A program made the position numbers and the translations under genes. A stretch of DNA of 64,000 nucleotides, taken from NCBI RefSeq assembly GCF_000511355.1, contig NC_023135.1, positions 627,462-691,461 on the forward strand. Direction: 5' to 3'. Below are positions 25,843 to 35,013 of this stretch, one piece after another. The notes under the pieces are model-generated. The model made no database searches. It saw only the letters and a program-made list of their open reading frames with translations, and had not been told where the DNA came from. The DNA is from Leisingera methylohalidivorans DSM 14336. GTDB lineage: Bacteria > Pseudomonadota > Alphaproteobacteria > Rhodobacterales > Rhodobacteraceae. How positions within the stretch are numbered: the first letter of the stretch is position 1; every line of letters begins with the position of its first letter.

Positions 25843-26604
25843 TTACGCAGCCGGTTTCAGCCCGCTTTTGCCCAGAACGGCCCCGGCGTCCTGCTCCCAT
25901 TGAGCTTTCAACTCGGCATTCGGGGTGCGGCGCAGGCCGATGGCCTTCAGCCCTTCAAACTTCTCCGAGGCTTCCTGGCCGAAGCTTGCCGCCACCCGCG
26001 GCCACCAGTAATCCGCCAGCTCTTGCAGCGCCGGCGCGCCTTGCCCCTCAACCAGCTGCATCAAGCCTTCTTCGGCCAGTTCCGCATGGTGCGCCTCGAC
26101 CGGCAGAATGGCGCGGAACGCCTCGGCCAGCGGCTGGTAGGAGACATGCGACAGCTCCTCCAGCTGCAGCGTCACAGCGCGGCCCATCAAGAGGTTCATC
26201 ATCACCGCATCCGCCCAGCCTTCCAGCGGGTAGTTGAACACCGCCAGCCGCATGTCGTGCTTGGTCCGGCTCTGGCCGATATCGGCATCGCGCTCCAGCC
26301 TTGCGGTCCAGGGGTGGTGGTCGGCATAGCGTTCAATATCCGCGCCGAACTCCCCCATGATGCGCAGCACTTTTTCGGCGCTGTCGCTTTTCTCCAGCAC
26401 GATCCTGGCAGCGGCGATGCGCGCCTTGATGCCCGGACCTTCGTTGATGATATCGGCAAAGCCGGCGGCGCCCGCCAGCTCGCTGTCGACAAAGGTCGCC
26501 ATCATCTTCAGCAGCTCGGCGCGGTAGCGCGGCGGCACGTTGGACGGATTGCTCAGCACGCCGCCCTGCGCCAGATAGCTTTCGATGCTCATTTCTTCTG
26601 TCAT
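25843..26604 (-). CDS. PaaA/PaaC-family protein of the phenylacetate operon
   Basis: A 253-residue ferritin-like protein of the phenylacetic acid catabolic family (PF05138-like): EADIERYADHHPWTARLERD-type helices, LLMGRAVTLQLEELSHVSYQPLAE, and VEAHHAELAEEG near the position of a metal ligand E-x2-H. It resembles PaaA/PaaC but is a separate, extra member, the last gene of the paa operon and 24 nt after paaE. It may be a further oxygenase component or a helper; function unknown. GAGGGAG precedes the ATG at a normal distance. Confidence 0.75.
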   Translation of the reverse strand: MTEEMSIESYLAQGGVLSNPSNVPPRYRAELLKMMATFVDSELAGAAGFADIINEGPGIKARIAAARIVLEKSDSAEKVLRIMGEFGADIERYADHHPWTARLERDADIGQSRTKHDMRLAVFNYPLEGWADAVMMNLLMGRAVTLQLEELSHVSYQPLAEAFRAILPVEAHHAELAEEGLMQLVEGQGAPALQELADYWWPRVAASFGQEASEKFEGLKAIGLRRTPNAELKAQWEQDAGAVLGKSGLKPAA

Positions 26605-26628
26605 GGTCTTGCTCCCTCGCTGTTGCCG

Positions 26629-27702
26629 TTACTGGTCGTAGTCGACCACGACATTGTCCGTCACCGGATAGGCCTGGCAGGACAGCACATAGCCCTTTTC
26701 GACCTCGTAATCCTCCAGCGCGTGATTGGCGACCATTTCGACTTCGCCTTCCAGCACCTTGCAGCGGCAGGTGGAGCAGACGCCGGCCTTGCAGGCGTAT
26801 GGCGCGTCCATGGCGTTTTCCAGCGCGGCATCGAGCAGGGTCATGTCTTTGCCCATTTCAACGGTCTGGGTGGCACCGTCCAGGGTAATGGCGGCCTTGG
26901 TCTGATTGGCGCCGGTCCCTGCATCCGCTGACTGAACCTTGCGTTTGGCGCGGCCCGGCTGGGCAGAGGCGAACAGCTCGAACTTGATCTGGCTGTCGTC
27001 CAATCCTGCGGTGCGCAGCGCCGCGGCGATGCCCAGCATCATCGGTTCCGGACCGCAGATGAAGGCGGTGTCGACCGATTTGATGTCGATCCAATGCTCG
27101 AACAGCTGGGCGCATTTGTCTTCGGTCACCAGGCCGGTGAACAGGTCGATTTCCTGCGCATCCGTTTCCAGCACATGGATCACGTTGAAGCGGCCCATGT
27201 AGATGTTCTTCAGATCCTCCAGCTCCTCGCGGAACATGATCGTGTTGACGCCCTTGTTGGCGTAGACCAGCGTGAAGGAGGCTTTCGGCTCGGCCGCCAG
27301 TGTGGTCTTGAGGATCGACAGCACCGGGGTGACGCCGGAACCGCCTGCAAAACCCAGGTAATGCTTCTCGGCGCCGGTATCGAGGGGCGTGAAGAAGCTG
27401 CCCATCGGCGGCATTGCCTGGATGGTGTCGCCGGCCTTCAGTTCGGTGTTGGCCCAGGTCGAAAAGGCGCCGCCGTCGACACGTTTGATGCCGACTTGCA
27501 GGATGCCCTCATCGCGGCCTGCACAGATCGAATAGCTGCGGCGCAGCTCCTCGCCGTCAAAGTCGCGGCGGAAGGTCAGATACTGGCCTTGGGTGAAATT
27601 GAACTCTTCAGCTGCGCCGCCCGCGGGCTTCAGGGTGACAACCACCGCATCGCGGATGGTCTTGCGGACGTCGGTGACTTCAAGGTCGTGAAAGCGCGCC
27701 AT
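26629..27702 (-). CDS. paaE: phenylacetyl-CoA epoxidase reductase subunit PaaE
   Basis: NADPH:ferredoxin-type reductase that passes electrons to the PaaABC(E) epoxidase. The 357-residue product has an N-terminal FAD-binding domain (RRSYSICAG at about 58-66), an NAD(P)-binding domain (GGSGVTPVLSILK, then CGPEPMM), and a C-terminal plant-type [2Fe-2S] domain with C304, C309, C312 and C342. I chose the ATG at 27702, preceded by GAGGAG; the longer reading frame upstream overlaps paaD and is not used. It lies 10 nt after paaD. Confidence 0.92.
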   Translation of the reverse strand: MARFHDLEVTDVRKTIRDAVVVTLKPAGGAAEEFNFTQGQYLTFRRDFDGEELRRSYSICAGRDEGILQVGIKRVDGGAFSTWANTELKAGDTIQAMPPMGSFFTPLDTGAEKHYLGFAGGSGVTPVLSILKTTLAAEPKASFTLVYANKGVNTIMFREELEDLKNIYMGRFNVIHVLETDAQEIDLFTGLVTEDKCAQLFEHWIDIKSVDTAFICGPEPMMLGIAAALRTAGLDDSQIKFELFASAQPGRAKRKVQSADAGTGANQTKAAITLDGATQTVEMGKDMTLLDAALENAMDAPYACKAGVCSTCRCKVLEGEVEMVANHALEDYEVEKGYVLSCQAYPVTDNVVVDYDQ

Positions 27703-27712
27703 CAGGGTCTCC

Positions 27713-28186
27713 TCAGATGCACTTGAAATAATCAAAGGGTTCGAGGCAGTCCTGGCAGCGCCAGTGGGCCTTGCAGGGGGTCGAGCCGAACTGGCTGACC
27801 TTGGTGACATGTGTGCTGCCGCAGTTCGGGCATTTCTCGGGGCCGCCGGCGGCCTGGGGCGGGGCGATACCGTAAGCCTCCAGCATGGCGCGGCCTTTCT
27901 CTGACAGCCAGTCGGTGGTCCAGGCCGGGGAAATCCGGGTTTTCAGTTTCAGATCCGTAATGCCGCGGTCGCGGAGCGCGGTTTCGATATCCAAGGCGAT
28001 CACCGCAGTTGCCGGGCAGCCGGAATAGGTCGGGGTGACGCTGACAACCAGAGTTTCGCCTTCCCAGGCCACATCGCGGATGATGCCCAGATCCACCAGC
28101 GAGATCACCGGGATTTCCGGGTCCGGCACGGCGTCGAGCCACTCCCAGATCCGGGTGGTGCTTGGCTGAGTTGTCACTTGGCTCAT
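27713..28186 (-). CDS. paaD: phenylacetate oxygenase assembly protein PaaD
   Basis: A 157-residue MIP18/DUF59-type protein needed for the epoxidase, thought to help Fe-S assembly. It has the DUF59 block VPDPEIPVISLVDLGIIRDV, then TPTYSGCPATAVI, and a C-terminal zinc-ribbon-like part CPNCGS...CKAHWRCQDCLEPFDYFKCI, as in PaaD. The ATG at 28186 has AAGGGG upstream. A 127-nt gap to paaC, rich in GC hairpins with the direct repeat ACGGGCGTTG, is unusual in this otherwise tight operon. Confidence 0.9.
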   Translation of the reverse strand: MSQVTTQPSTTRIWEWLDAVPDPEIPVISLVDLGIIRDVAWEGETLVVSVTPTYSGCPATAVIALDIETALRDRGITDLKLKTRISPAWTTDWLSEKGRAMLEAYGIAPPQAAGGPEKCPNCGSTHVTKVSQFGSTPCKAHWRCQDCLEPFDYFKCI

Positions 28187-28313
28187 GCGGTTACCCCTTT
28201 TGGCTGTTCCGCCCGGCGGAACGCCGGGCAACGCCCGTCCGGCCCCCAGGGGAGGCAGGCGTTCAACGCCCGTCCCCGGGACAGGCGCTGCCCTCATTCC
28301 GTCATCAATCCCG

Positions 28314-29087
28314 TTACCACTTGGCGCCGGGATAGGCGCGCTGCAGCCATTGCATCTGGGTCAGCAGATGACCCAAATGCTCGGTGTGCATCGCACCGTT
28401 CCGGCCGCCCTTATGGGCGAAGCGGCTCTCCGGGATGGTCAGCGTCGCGTCGGTCAGGATGCGGGTGACCAGCGCGTCGTATTCCTCGCGCAAGGCCGCC
28501 GGATCGGGGGCGATACCCGCCATGACCATTGCGGCGTCGACGTCATCAGACTGGAACATCTCACCCGCGTAGGGCCAGAGATAGTCCAGCGCCTCCTGCA
28601 TCCGGCGGTGGCTTTCCTCGGTGCCGTCGCCCAGGCTCACCACGGTATCGGCGGAGCGTTCCAGGTGATAGGCCGCCTCTTTGCTGGCTTTTCCGGCAAT
28701 CGCCGCGACCCGTTCGTCGGAGGATTTCATCAGCCGCCCCAGCTGGATCGAATGCCAGGCGTCAAACAGGAACTGGCGCATCAGGGTGCGGCCGAAATCG
28801 TGGTTCGGCACCTCTACCAGCAGCACATTGCGGAAATCCCAGGCGTCGCGCAGAAAGGCGAGGTCGTCGGCGGATTTGCCCTCACCCTGCACCTCGGCCG
28901 CGAGGCCAAGCCACATCTGGGTCTGGCCGATCATGTCCAGCGCGGTGTTGGCCAGCGCGATGTCTTCCTCCAGCGCCGGCGCGTGGCCGCACCATTCGCT
29001 GACCCGATGGCCCAGGATCAGGGTGTTGTCGCCCATCCGCAGCAGGAACTGCAGAAAGGCCTCATCCTTGGAAACAGGGGTGCTCAT
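28314..29087 (-). CDS. paaC: phenylacetyl-CoA epoxidase structural subunit PaaC
   Basis: Ferritin-like subunit that forms the complex with PaaA but lacks a working di-iron site in characterised systems. The 257-residue sequence is a typical PaaC (LGHRVSEWCGHAPALEEDIALANTALD, then VPNHDFGRTLMRQFLFDAWH). The ATG at 29087 overlaps the paaB stop by one base (TGATG). Confidence 0.92.
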   Translation of the reverse strand: MSTPVSKDEAFLQFLLRMGDNTLILGHRVSEWCGHAPALEEDIALANTALDMIGQTQMWLGLAAEVQGEGKSADDLAFLRDAWDFRNVLLVEVPNHDFGRTLMRQFLFDAWHSIQLGRLMKSSDERVAAIAGKASKEAAYHLERSADTVVSLGDGTEESHRRMQEALDYLWPYAGEMFQSDDVDAAMVMAGIAPDPAALREEYDALVTRILTDATLTIPESRFAHKGGRNGAMHTEHLGHLLTQMQWLQRAYPGAKW

Positions 29088-29371
29088 CACATTGCCCCCA
29101 CGTCTTCGGGAATGTCGAAGAAGGTCGGATGGCGGTAGACCTTGGACTCGGCCGGTTCATAGAGCGGGCCTTTGTCGCTGGGCGATGAGGCGGCGATGCG
29201 GTTGGCCTCGACCACCCAGATCGACACGCCTTCGTTGCGGCGGGTATAGACGTCGCGGGCGTTCTTGATCGCCATTTCGGCGTCCGGCGCATGCAGGGAA
29301 CCGACGTGGCGGTGGCTCATCCCGTGCTGGCCGCGGATGAAGACTTCCCAGAGGGGCCATTCGTTTTTCAT
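29087..29371 (-). CDS. paaB: phenylacetyl-CoA epoxidase subunit PaaB
   Basis: Small subunit of the epoxidase, 94 residues, with the standard WPLWEVFIRGQHGMSHRHVGSLHA start and IWVVEANRIAAS segment. It probably bridges the PaaAC dimers. GGAGG lies 9 nt before the ATG. The gene follows paaA by 63 nt and overlaps paaC. Confidence 0.94.
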   Translation of the reverse strand: MKNEWPLWEVFIRGQHGMSHRHVGSLHAPDAEMAIKNARDVYTRRNEGVSIWVVEANRIAASSPSDKGPLYEPAESKVYRHPTFFDIPEDVGAM

Positions 29372-29434
29372 GTCTCAAATCCTCCTGGCTGAGGGGGCGC
29401 TGCGCGGCTGGCCGGAGCGCCGGAATGCTTGGGG

Positions 29435-30412
29435 TTATTCGGCGGCGTGCTTGCGGGCGGCTTTCTTTCTGGCATAGGCCAGCATCCCGTCGCGCACCCA
29501 GGCGCCGTGGTCCCAGGCCTTGTTGCGGGCGGCGAGCCGGTCGGTGTTGCACGGGCCGTTGCCCTGGATCACCTCAAAGAACTCATCCCAGTCCGGGTCG
29601 GTGTAATCGTAATGGCCGCGTTCCTCGTTCCATTTCAGGTCCGGGTCGGGGACAGTCAGGCCAAGGAACTCAGCCTGCGGCACGGTCTGGTCGACGAACT
29701 TCTGGCGCAGCTCGTCATTGGTGTTCATCTTGATCTTCCAGGCCATCGACTGCGCCGAATGGACCGAATCCTTGTCGGAGGGGCCGAACATCATCAGCGA
29801 CGGATACCAAAGGCGGTTCAGCGCATCCTGGGCCATCTTTTTTTGCTCGGGCGTGCCCTCGGCCATCTTGCGGATGGCGTCATAGCCCTGGCGCTGGTGA
29901 AAGCTTTCCTCTTTGCAGACCCGGATCATCGCGCGGGAGTAGGGGCCGAAGGAAGTCCGCTGCAGCGGCACCTGGTTCATGATCGCGGCCCCGTCGACCA
30001 GCCAGCCGACTGCGCCGATATCGGCCCAGTTCAGCGTCGGGTAGTTGAAGATCGACGAATACTTCATGCGCCCGTCCAGCAGCATTTCCGTCATCTCGTC
30101 ACGGGACACGCCCAGCGTTTCCGCCGCACAGTACAGGTACAGGCCGTGACCGGCCTCATCCTGCACCTTGGCGAGCAGGATCGCCTTGCGCTCCAGCGTC
30201 GGCGCGCGGGTGATCCAGTTGCCCTCGGGCAGCTGACCGACGATTTCGGAATGGGCGTGCTGACCGATCTGGCGGATCAGCGTCTTGCGGTAGCCTTCGG
30301 GCATCCAGTCCTTGGGCTCGATCTTCTCACCCGCGTCGATGCGCGCCTGAAAGGCCGCCAGCTGTTCGGGATCGTCCTGGGTCGCCTCGGATTTGACCAT
30401 CTGAGCATACAT
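29435..30412 (-). CDS. paaA: phenylacetyl-CoA epoxidase catalytic subunit PaaA
   Basis: Di-iron oxygenase that converts phenylacetyl-CoA to the ring 1,2-epoxide using O2 and electrons from PaaE. The 325-residue sequence has the PaaA blocks [29 protein letters not shown] (with E and H ligands) and [14 protein letters not shown] (second E-x2-H). GGAGG is 8 nt before the ATG. The gene is the second in the operon, 24 nt after the thiolase. Confidence 0.95.
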   Translation of the reverse strand: MYAQMVKSEATQDDPEQLAAFQARIDAGEKIEPKDWMPEGYRKTLIRQIGQHAHSEIVGQLPEGNWITRAPTLERKAILLAKVQDEAGHGLYLYCAAETLGVSRDEMTEMLLDGRMKYSSIFNYPTLNWADIGAVGWLVDGAAIMNQVPLQRTSFGPYSRAMIRVCKEESFHQRQGYDAIRKMAEGTPEQKKMAQDALNRLWYPSLMMFGPSDKDSVHSAQSMAWKIKMNTNDELRQKFVDQTVPQAEFLGLTVPDPDLKWNEERGHYDYTDPDWDEFFEVIQGNGPCNTDRLAARNKAWDHGAWVRDGMLAYARKKAARKHAAE

Positions 30413-30436
30413 GTCTGGGACCTCCTGCGGGTTAGG

Positions 30437-31639
30437 TTACACGCGTTCCAGGATCAGGGCTGTCCCCTGTCCGACACCAACGCACATGGTACACAGCGCA
30501 TAACGGCCACCGCTGCGCTGCAACTGATAGGCGGCGGTCAGCACCAGCCGCGCGCCGGACATGCCCAGCGGGTGGCCGATCGCAATCGCACCGCCATTGG
30601 GGTTAACATGGGGCGCGTCATCCGCGATGCCAAGTTCGCGCAGCGTGGCAAGGCCCTGGCTGGCAAAAGCCTCGTTCAGTTCGATCACGTCCATCTGCTC
30701 GATGGTCAGGCCGGTGCGCGCCAGCACCTTGCGGGTGGCGGGCACCGGGCCGATGCCCATGATGCGCGGCTCCACACCTGCGGCAGCCATGCCGACGATG
30801 CGGGCCATAGGTTTCAGGCCGTTCTTTGCGGCAGCAGCCTCACTCGCCATCAGGATCGCGGCGGCGCCGTCATTGACGCCGGAGGCATTGCCCGCGGTCA
30901 CCGTCTTGTCCGGGCCATTGACTCCCTTGAGGCCCGCCAGCTTTTCAGCCGAAGTGCCGGGGCGGGGGTGTTCGTCGGTGTCTACCACCAGCGGATCGCC
31001 CTTGCGCTGGGGGATCGTCACAGGGGTGATCTCGTCCTTGAAAATACCCGCCCCGTGCGCTGCGGCCCAGCGGGCCTGGCTGCGGGCGGCAAAGGCGTCC
31101 TGATCCTCGCGGGAGATGCCGTAATCCGCAGCGACGTTGTCGGCGGTCTGCGGCATGGAATCGGTGCCGTACATCTTCTCCATCTGCGGGTTCACGAAGC
31201 GCCAGCCGATGGTGGTGTCATAAACCGCATTGGCGCGGGTGAAGGCGGCAGTTGCCTTGGGCATCACAAAGGGCGCGCGGCTCATGCTCTCAACCCCGCC
31301 GGCGATGGCCATGTCATAATCGCCTGCCTTGATGCCGCGCGACGCCATGCCGACCGCATCCATGCCGGACGCGCAAAGCCGGTTGATGGTGGTGCCGGGA
31401 ACGGTGGCGGGCAGGCCCGCCAGCAGCGCCGCCATGCGGGCGACGTTGCGGTTGCTTTCACCGGCCTGATTGGCGTCCCCCAGGATCACGTCATCCAGCG
31501 AACCCCAATCTGCATCCGGGTTGCGCGCGGCCAAGGCCGCAATCGGCAAGGCGGCCAGGTCATCGGTGCGCAGCTGGCTTAGCGCGCCGCCGTAGCGGCC
31601 GATCGGGGTGCGGGTGGCATCGCAGATGAAAGCATCCAT
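30437..31639 (-). CDS. paaJ: 3-oxoadipyl-CoA thiolase
   Basis: Acetyl-CoA C-acyltransferase family, 400 residues. It starts [19 protein letters not shown], as in PaaJ/PcaF, with nucleophile C89 ([11 protein letters not shown]), H356 ([11 protein letters not shown]) and C386 (TMCVGVGQG). In phenylacetate breakdown it would split 3-oxoadipyl-CoA to acetyl-CoA and succinyl-CoA, and dehydroadipyl-CoA intermediates. Being first in the paa operon supports PaaJ over PcaF, though it may serve both routes. The ATG at 31639 matches the family start. Confidence 0.88.
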   Translation of the reverse strand: MDAFICDATRTPIGRYGGALSQLRTDDLAALPIAALAARNPDADWGSLDDVILGDANQAGESNRNVARMAALLAGLPATVPGTTINRLCASGMDAVGMASRGIKAGDYDMAIAGGVESMSRAPFVMPKATAAFTRANAVYDTTIGWRFVNPQMEKMYGTDSMPQTADNVAADYGISREDQDAFAARSQARWAAAHGAGIFKDEITPVTIPQRKGDPLVVDTDEHPRPGTSAEKLAGLKGVNGPDKTVTAGNASGVNDGAAAILMASEAAAAKNGLKPMARIVGMAAAGVEPRIMGIGPVPATRKVLARTGLTIEQMDVIELNEAFASQGLATLRELGIADDAPHVNPNGGAIAIGHPLGMSGARLVLTAAYQLQRSGGRYALCTMCVGVGQGTALILERV

Positions 31640-31676
31640 GGGTGTTCGCGTCTCCTGTGGCGGCGGCAGGGATAAG

Positions 31677-31766
31677 CCGACCGTTGGGTCGGTGATACGC
31701 CGGAAGATGATTCGCGGCAAGTTAAATGTAACGAGAAATGACTGACCTCTAAAATAATGTAACGAG
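31677..31766 (-). promoter_or_regulatory. operator candidates upstream of the paa operon
   Basis: The palindrome CCGACC-GTTG-GGTCGG (31677-31692) lies 38 nt before the thiolase start and looks like a site for a TetR-type regulator such as PaaR. Further upstream, the 11-mer AATGTAACGAG occurs at 31725-31735 and 31756-31766, exactly 31 bp (three turns) apart. No paaR gene is in the window. Confidence 0.45.
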
Positions 31767-31813
31767 TCCTGCGGGTTTCAAGCCTCCGCCGGTTTCTGCG
31801 CCGTGCTCCGGTT

Positions 31814-32344
31814 CTAAAAATCAATGCAGCGCAGGACGTCATTGGGGTAGAGTCTGTCTTGAACCTGAAAATGGGTTTGGCCTGCCCTTTCAAAACCATG
31901 GCTGAGATAGAAGGCGATGGCCCCCTTGTTTTCGGAATTGGTGGCAAGCCACGGGGCGTTCCAGCCGTTGCTGCGGCAGGCCTCAATCCCCGCAGCGAGC
32001 AGGGCTTGTCCCAGGCCCCGACCCTGGTGCCGGGGCTGAACGTAAAGCGTCGAGATTTCAGTTGCAGAACTGCTGCGGCCCGGGCACGGGTTGCCGTGTG
32101 ATACCCGGATGTAGCCGTCAATTCCCTCGCGGTTTTCTGAAACCAGCAGCGTTTCTGCAGAGCGGTTCAGGAGGTCGAGGAAGTGGCCGCGGGTAAACTG
32201 GCCAAGCGCGTAATCCGCAAAGATACTGCTGATGCCTTGGCGCAAATATGTGCCGATCCACACTTCGATGGAGAGGACCGCAAGACAGGAGGCGTCTTCG
32301 GGTCTGGCTGCGCGGATTGATCCGGGGTTGGGTATATCGCTCAT
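31814..32344 (-). CDS. GNAT family N-acetyltransferase
   Basis: A 176-residue acetyltransferase: ATG at 32344, then IRAARPEDASCLAVLSIEVW, the strand STLYVQPRHQ, the CoA loop RGLGQALLAAGIE (motif A), and NSENKGAIAFYLSHGFE (motif B). Target unknown. A longer reading frame starting at 32428 adds a proline-rich stretch that is not typical. It is divergent from the sulfatase-like gene. Confidence 0.8.
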   Translation of the reverse strand: MSDIPNPGSIRAARPEDASCLAVLSIEVWIGTYLRQGISSIFADYALGQFTRGHFLDLLNRSAETLLVSENREGIDGYIRVSHGNPCPGRSSSATEISTLYVQPRHQGRGLGQALLAAGIEACRSNGWNAPWLATNSENKGAIAFYLSHGFERAGQTHFQVQDRLYPNDVLRCIDF

Positions 32345-32474
32345 AATATGCTTTGCCTTTGGAGGACTTGCGGGCGGGGCGTGCGCCGGGGGAAATGCAT
32401 GGCTGTTAAGGAAATTCATTCTCGCCATTTTGCTTCACCTGTTCAATAATCCCGGCACTTACCGGGAGGCGCCG

Positions 32475-34100
32475 ATGAACATTCTCTACATCATGTTCGA
32501 CCAACTGCGGTTCGATTACCTCAGTTGTGCGGGCCATCCGCATCTGCAGACGCCGCATATCGACGCGCTGGCGGCCAGGGGTGTGCGGTTCACCCGCGCT
32601 TATGTGCAGTCGCCTACCTGCGGCTCGTCGCGGATGTCGAGCTATACGGGGCGTTACCCGTCCAGCCATGGGGTGCAGTTCAACGGCTACCCTTTGCGGG
32701 TGGGGGAGTGGACCATGGGCGACCACCTGCGCAAGGCGGGGATGGGCTGCCACCTGATCGGCAAGACCCATATGGTGGCGGATGCCGACGGGATGCAGCG
32801 GCTGGGGCTGGCGCCGGACAGCGTGATCGGCGTGCGGCAGTCGGAATGCGGCTTTGACCCCTATGTGCGCGATGACGGGCTGTGGGCGGAAGGGCCGGAT
32901 GGGTTCTATGACGCAAAGCGCAGCCCCTATAACGAGTACCTGAAAGAAAAGGGGTATCCGGGCGGCAACCCCTGGAACGACTTTGCCAATGCAGGCGTCG
33001 AGGGCGGCGATGTGGCCTCTGGCTGGTTCATGGTCAATGCGGACAAGCCCGCCAATATCGCCGAGGAAGACAGCGAAACGCCCTGGCTGACCACCCGGGC
33101 GATGGAGTTTATCGATCAGGCCGAAGCCCCTTGGTGCGCGCATCTGAGCTACATCAAACCGCATTGGCCCTATATCGTTCCCGCGCCCTATCACGGCATG
33201 TACGGGCCGGAGCATGTGCTGCCGGTGGTGCGCTCAGACGCTGAGCGCGAGGACGCGCATCCGGTGTTTCAAGGCATGATGAACAACCAGATCGGCAAAA
33301 CCTTCAGCCGGGACGAGGTGCGCGAGAAGGTGATCCCCGCCTATATGGGGCTGATCAAACAGGCGGACGACCAGATGGGCCGCCTGTTCGGCTGGCTGGA
33401 GGACACCGGCCGGATGCAGGACACGATGATCGTGGTGACTTCGGACCATGGCGATTATCTGGGCGATCACTGGCTGGGGGAGAAGAACCTGTTCCATGAC
33501 CCCTCGATCAAGGTGCCGCTGATCATTTACGATCCGCGCGCGGATGCGGATGCTGCACGTGGAACAACCTGTGATGAACTGGTCGAGGCGATCGACCTGT
33601 TGCCGACGTTCCTGGAAGCGGCGGGCGGCGATCCGGCGCCGCATATTTTGGAGGGGCGCTCGCTGATGCCGTTCTTGCGCGGGGAAAGCCCGGACTGGCG
33701 GGAGTATGCGGTGGCCGAGTTCGACTATTCCACCATGCCGCTGTGCGGGAAGTTGGAACTGGAGCCCAAGGATGCGCGGCTGTTCATGGTGACGGACAAA
33801 CGCTGGAAGTTCATGCATGCCGAGGGCGGGCTGCGGCCGATGCTGTTCGATATGGAAAACGACCCGGATGAACTGGTGGATCTGGCCAAGGGAGAAGCCC
33901 ATCAGGAGGTCATCGACCTGATGTATGACCGGCTGCTGGAATGGGGCCTCAGGATGTCGCAGCGGATCACTTTGTCGGATGCGCAGATCAAGGCGCGGCG
34001 CGGCACATCCGGCCGCAAGGGTATCCTGCTGGGGGTCTATGAGGCCGATGAGCTGGCCCCTGAGCTGACAGAGAAATACCGCAGGCCGGTGCCGCAGTAA
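32475..34100 (+). CDS. sulfatase/phosphonate monoester hydrolase-like enzyme
   Basis: Alkaline-phosphatase-superfamily hydrolase, 541 residues, that resembles Rhizobium phosphonate monoester hydrolase more than aryl sulfatases: D9-Q10 metal ligands, nucleophile segment PTCGSSR (C49, where a formylglycine would form), APYHGMYGPEHV loop, D324-H325 (SDHGDYLGDH) and the C-terminal EFDYS and LFDMENDPDELVDL parts. It has no signal peptide, so it acts in the cytoplasm. The site reads C-x-S-x-R rather than C-x-P/A-x-R; the enzyme may depend less on the usual maturation. GGGAGG lies 5 nt before the ATG. A GntR gene follows on the same strand. Confidence 0.78.
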   Translation: MNILYIMFDQLRFDYLSCAGHPHLQTPHIDALAARGVRFTRAYVQSPTCGSSRMSSYTGRYPSSHGVQFNGYPLRVGEWTMGDHLRKAGMGCHLIGKTHMVADADGMQRLGLAPDSVIGVRQSECGFDPYVRDDGLWAEGPDGFYDAKRSPYNEYLKEKGYPGGNPWNDFANAGVEGGDVASGWFMVNADKPANIAEEDSETPWLTTRAMEFIDQAEAPWCAHLSYIKPHWPYIVPAPYHGMYGPEHVLPVVRSDAEREDAHPVFQGMMNNQIGKTFSRDEVREKVIPAYMGLIKQADDQMGRLFGWLEDTGRMQDTMIVVTSDHGDYLGDHWLGEKNLFHDPSIKVPLIIYDPRADADAARGTTCDELVEAIDLLPTFLEAAGGDPAPHILEGRSLMPFLRGESPDWREYAVAEFDYSTMPLCGKLELEPKDARLFMVTDKRWKFMHAEGGLRPMLFDMENDPDELVDLAKGEAHQEVIDLMYDRLLEWGLRMSQRITLSDAQIKARRGTSGRKGILLGVYEADELAPELTEKYRRPVPQ

Positions 34101-34287
34101 CGGCTCTGCATATTCACCTTTGCACAAATGCACCGGGGGTGAAGCCCGTCTTGGAAGCCGTCCGGGGGACGGTTTCAGGGCTGAACGGGGCAGGGCCCCA
34201 ATCCGCAGGGCGGGGGCAGCGCCCCGATCCGCGTTGCCAGCCGATCATAGCCGGCCTAAATTGGCGCAAACGCAGCAAGGGTGCGAT

Positions 34288-34938
34288 ATGGCAGGGCAGA
34301 CGGAACAGGTTCTGAACGCAATTCTTCAGGACATCGAGTCCGGCCGGCTGGTGCCCGGCGCGCCGCTGGAGGAGGGCGAGCTGGTGGACCGCCACGGTGT
34401 CTCCCGCACGCCGGTGCGCGAGGCCTTCATCCAGCTGGAGGCCATCGGGCTGATCAAGCGGCTGCCGCGCAAAGGCGCGGTGCTGTTCAAGCCGACGCTG
34501 GAGGAATTCCTGGCGATTCTGGAAGTGCATGCCCAGCTGGAAGGGCAGGCCGCGGCACTGGCGGCACGGCGGCTGTCTCCGGCACAGGCCAGCGAGCTGG
34601 ACGCAGCGGTTGCCGCTTGCGAGCGGCATGCAGCGGAGCAGGGCGATGGTGATCCGGCGGGCTATTACCAGCTGAACCTGCGGTTTCATGCCTGTGTAGC
34701 CGAAGGGTCGGGCAATCCGTTTCTGGTCGAGATGATCAAAACCAACGCCCGCAAGCTGATGGCCTATTACCGGGCGCGATACCGCTATCCCGGCGCCATT
34801 GCGCAGTCGGCCAAGGAGCACCGGGAGATTGCCGCGCTGATCTTTGCCCATGACCGTGAGGGGGCGGAGACGGCGATGATCTCCCATGTTCAGTTCGATC
34901 AGGTGACGGTGATGGATCTGCTGGCAGCGCTGGGCTGA
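34288..34938 (+). CDS. GntR family transcriptional regulator (FCD type)
   Basis: A 216-residue regulator with an N-terminal winged helix-turn-helix (LEEGELVDRHGVSRTPVREAF...LPRKGAVLF, about 25-75) and a C-terminal FCD ligand domain (LNLRFHACVAEGSGNPFL, then KEHREIAALIFAHDREGAETAMISH with the metal-binding histidines). It probably controls neighbouring catabolic genes in response to a carboxylate ligand. The ATG at 34288 is preceded by AAGGG. About 190 nt of GC-hairpin-rich sequence without a gene separates it from the sulfatase-like gene. Confidence 0.85.
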   Translation: MAGQTEQVLNAILQDIESGRLVPGAPLEEGELVDRHGVSRTPVREAFIQLEAIGLIKRLPRKGAVLFKPTLEEFLAILEVHAQLEGQAAALAARRLSPAQASELDAAVAACERHAAEQGDGDPAGYYQLNLRFHACVAEGSGNPFLVEMIKTNARKLMAYYRARYRYPGAIAQSAKEHREIAALIFAHDREGAETAMISHVQFDQVTVMDLLAALG

Positions 34939-34952
34939 GCCTTTGGTAAAAC

Positions 34953-35006
34953 GGGGCCGTTGCGGCCCCCGTGCCTCCGGCAGGAGTGTTTTTAACCAGA
35001 AACAAG
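34953..35006 (+). repeat. GGAGTATT-type 3' motif after gntR
   Basis: A hairpin GGGGCCG-TTG-CGGCCCC (34953-34969) is followed by GTGCCTCCGGCAGGAGTGTT and then TTTAACCAGAAACAAG. It starts 14 nt past the gntR stop, in the sense orientation. The same motif occurs at 13599, 45584 and 61378. Confidence 0.55.
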
Positions 35007-35013
35007 CGGTGGA

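Noticed and set aside
29429..31582. 717-codon plus-strand frame opposite paaA and the thiolase
   Set aside because: It spans two strongly supported genes on the other strand and has no family likeness or ribosome binding site.
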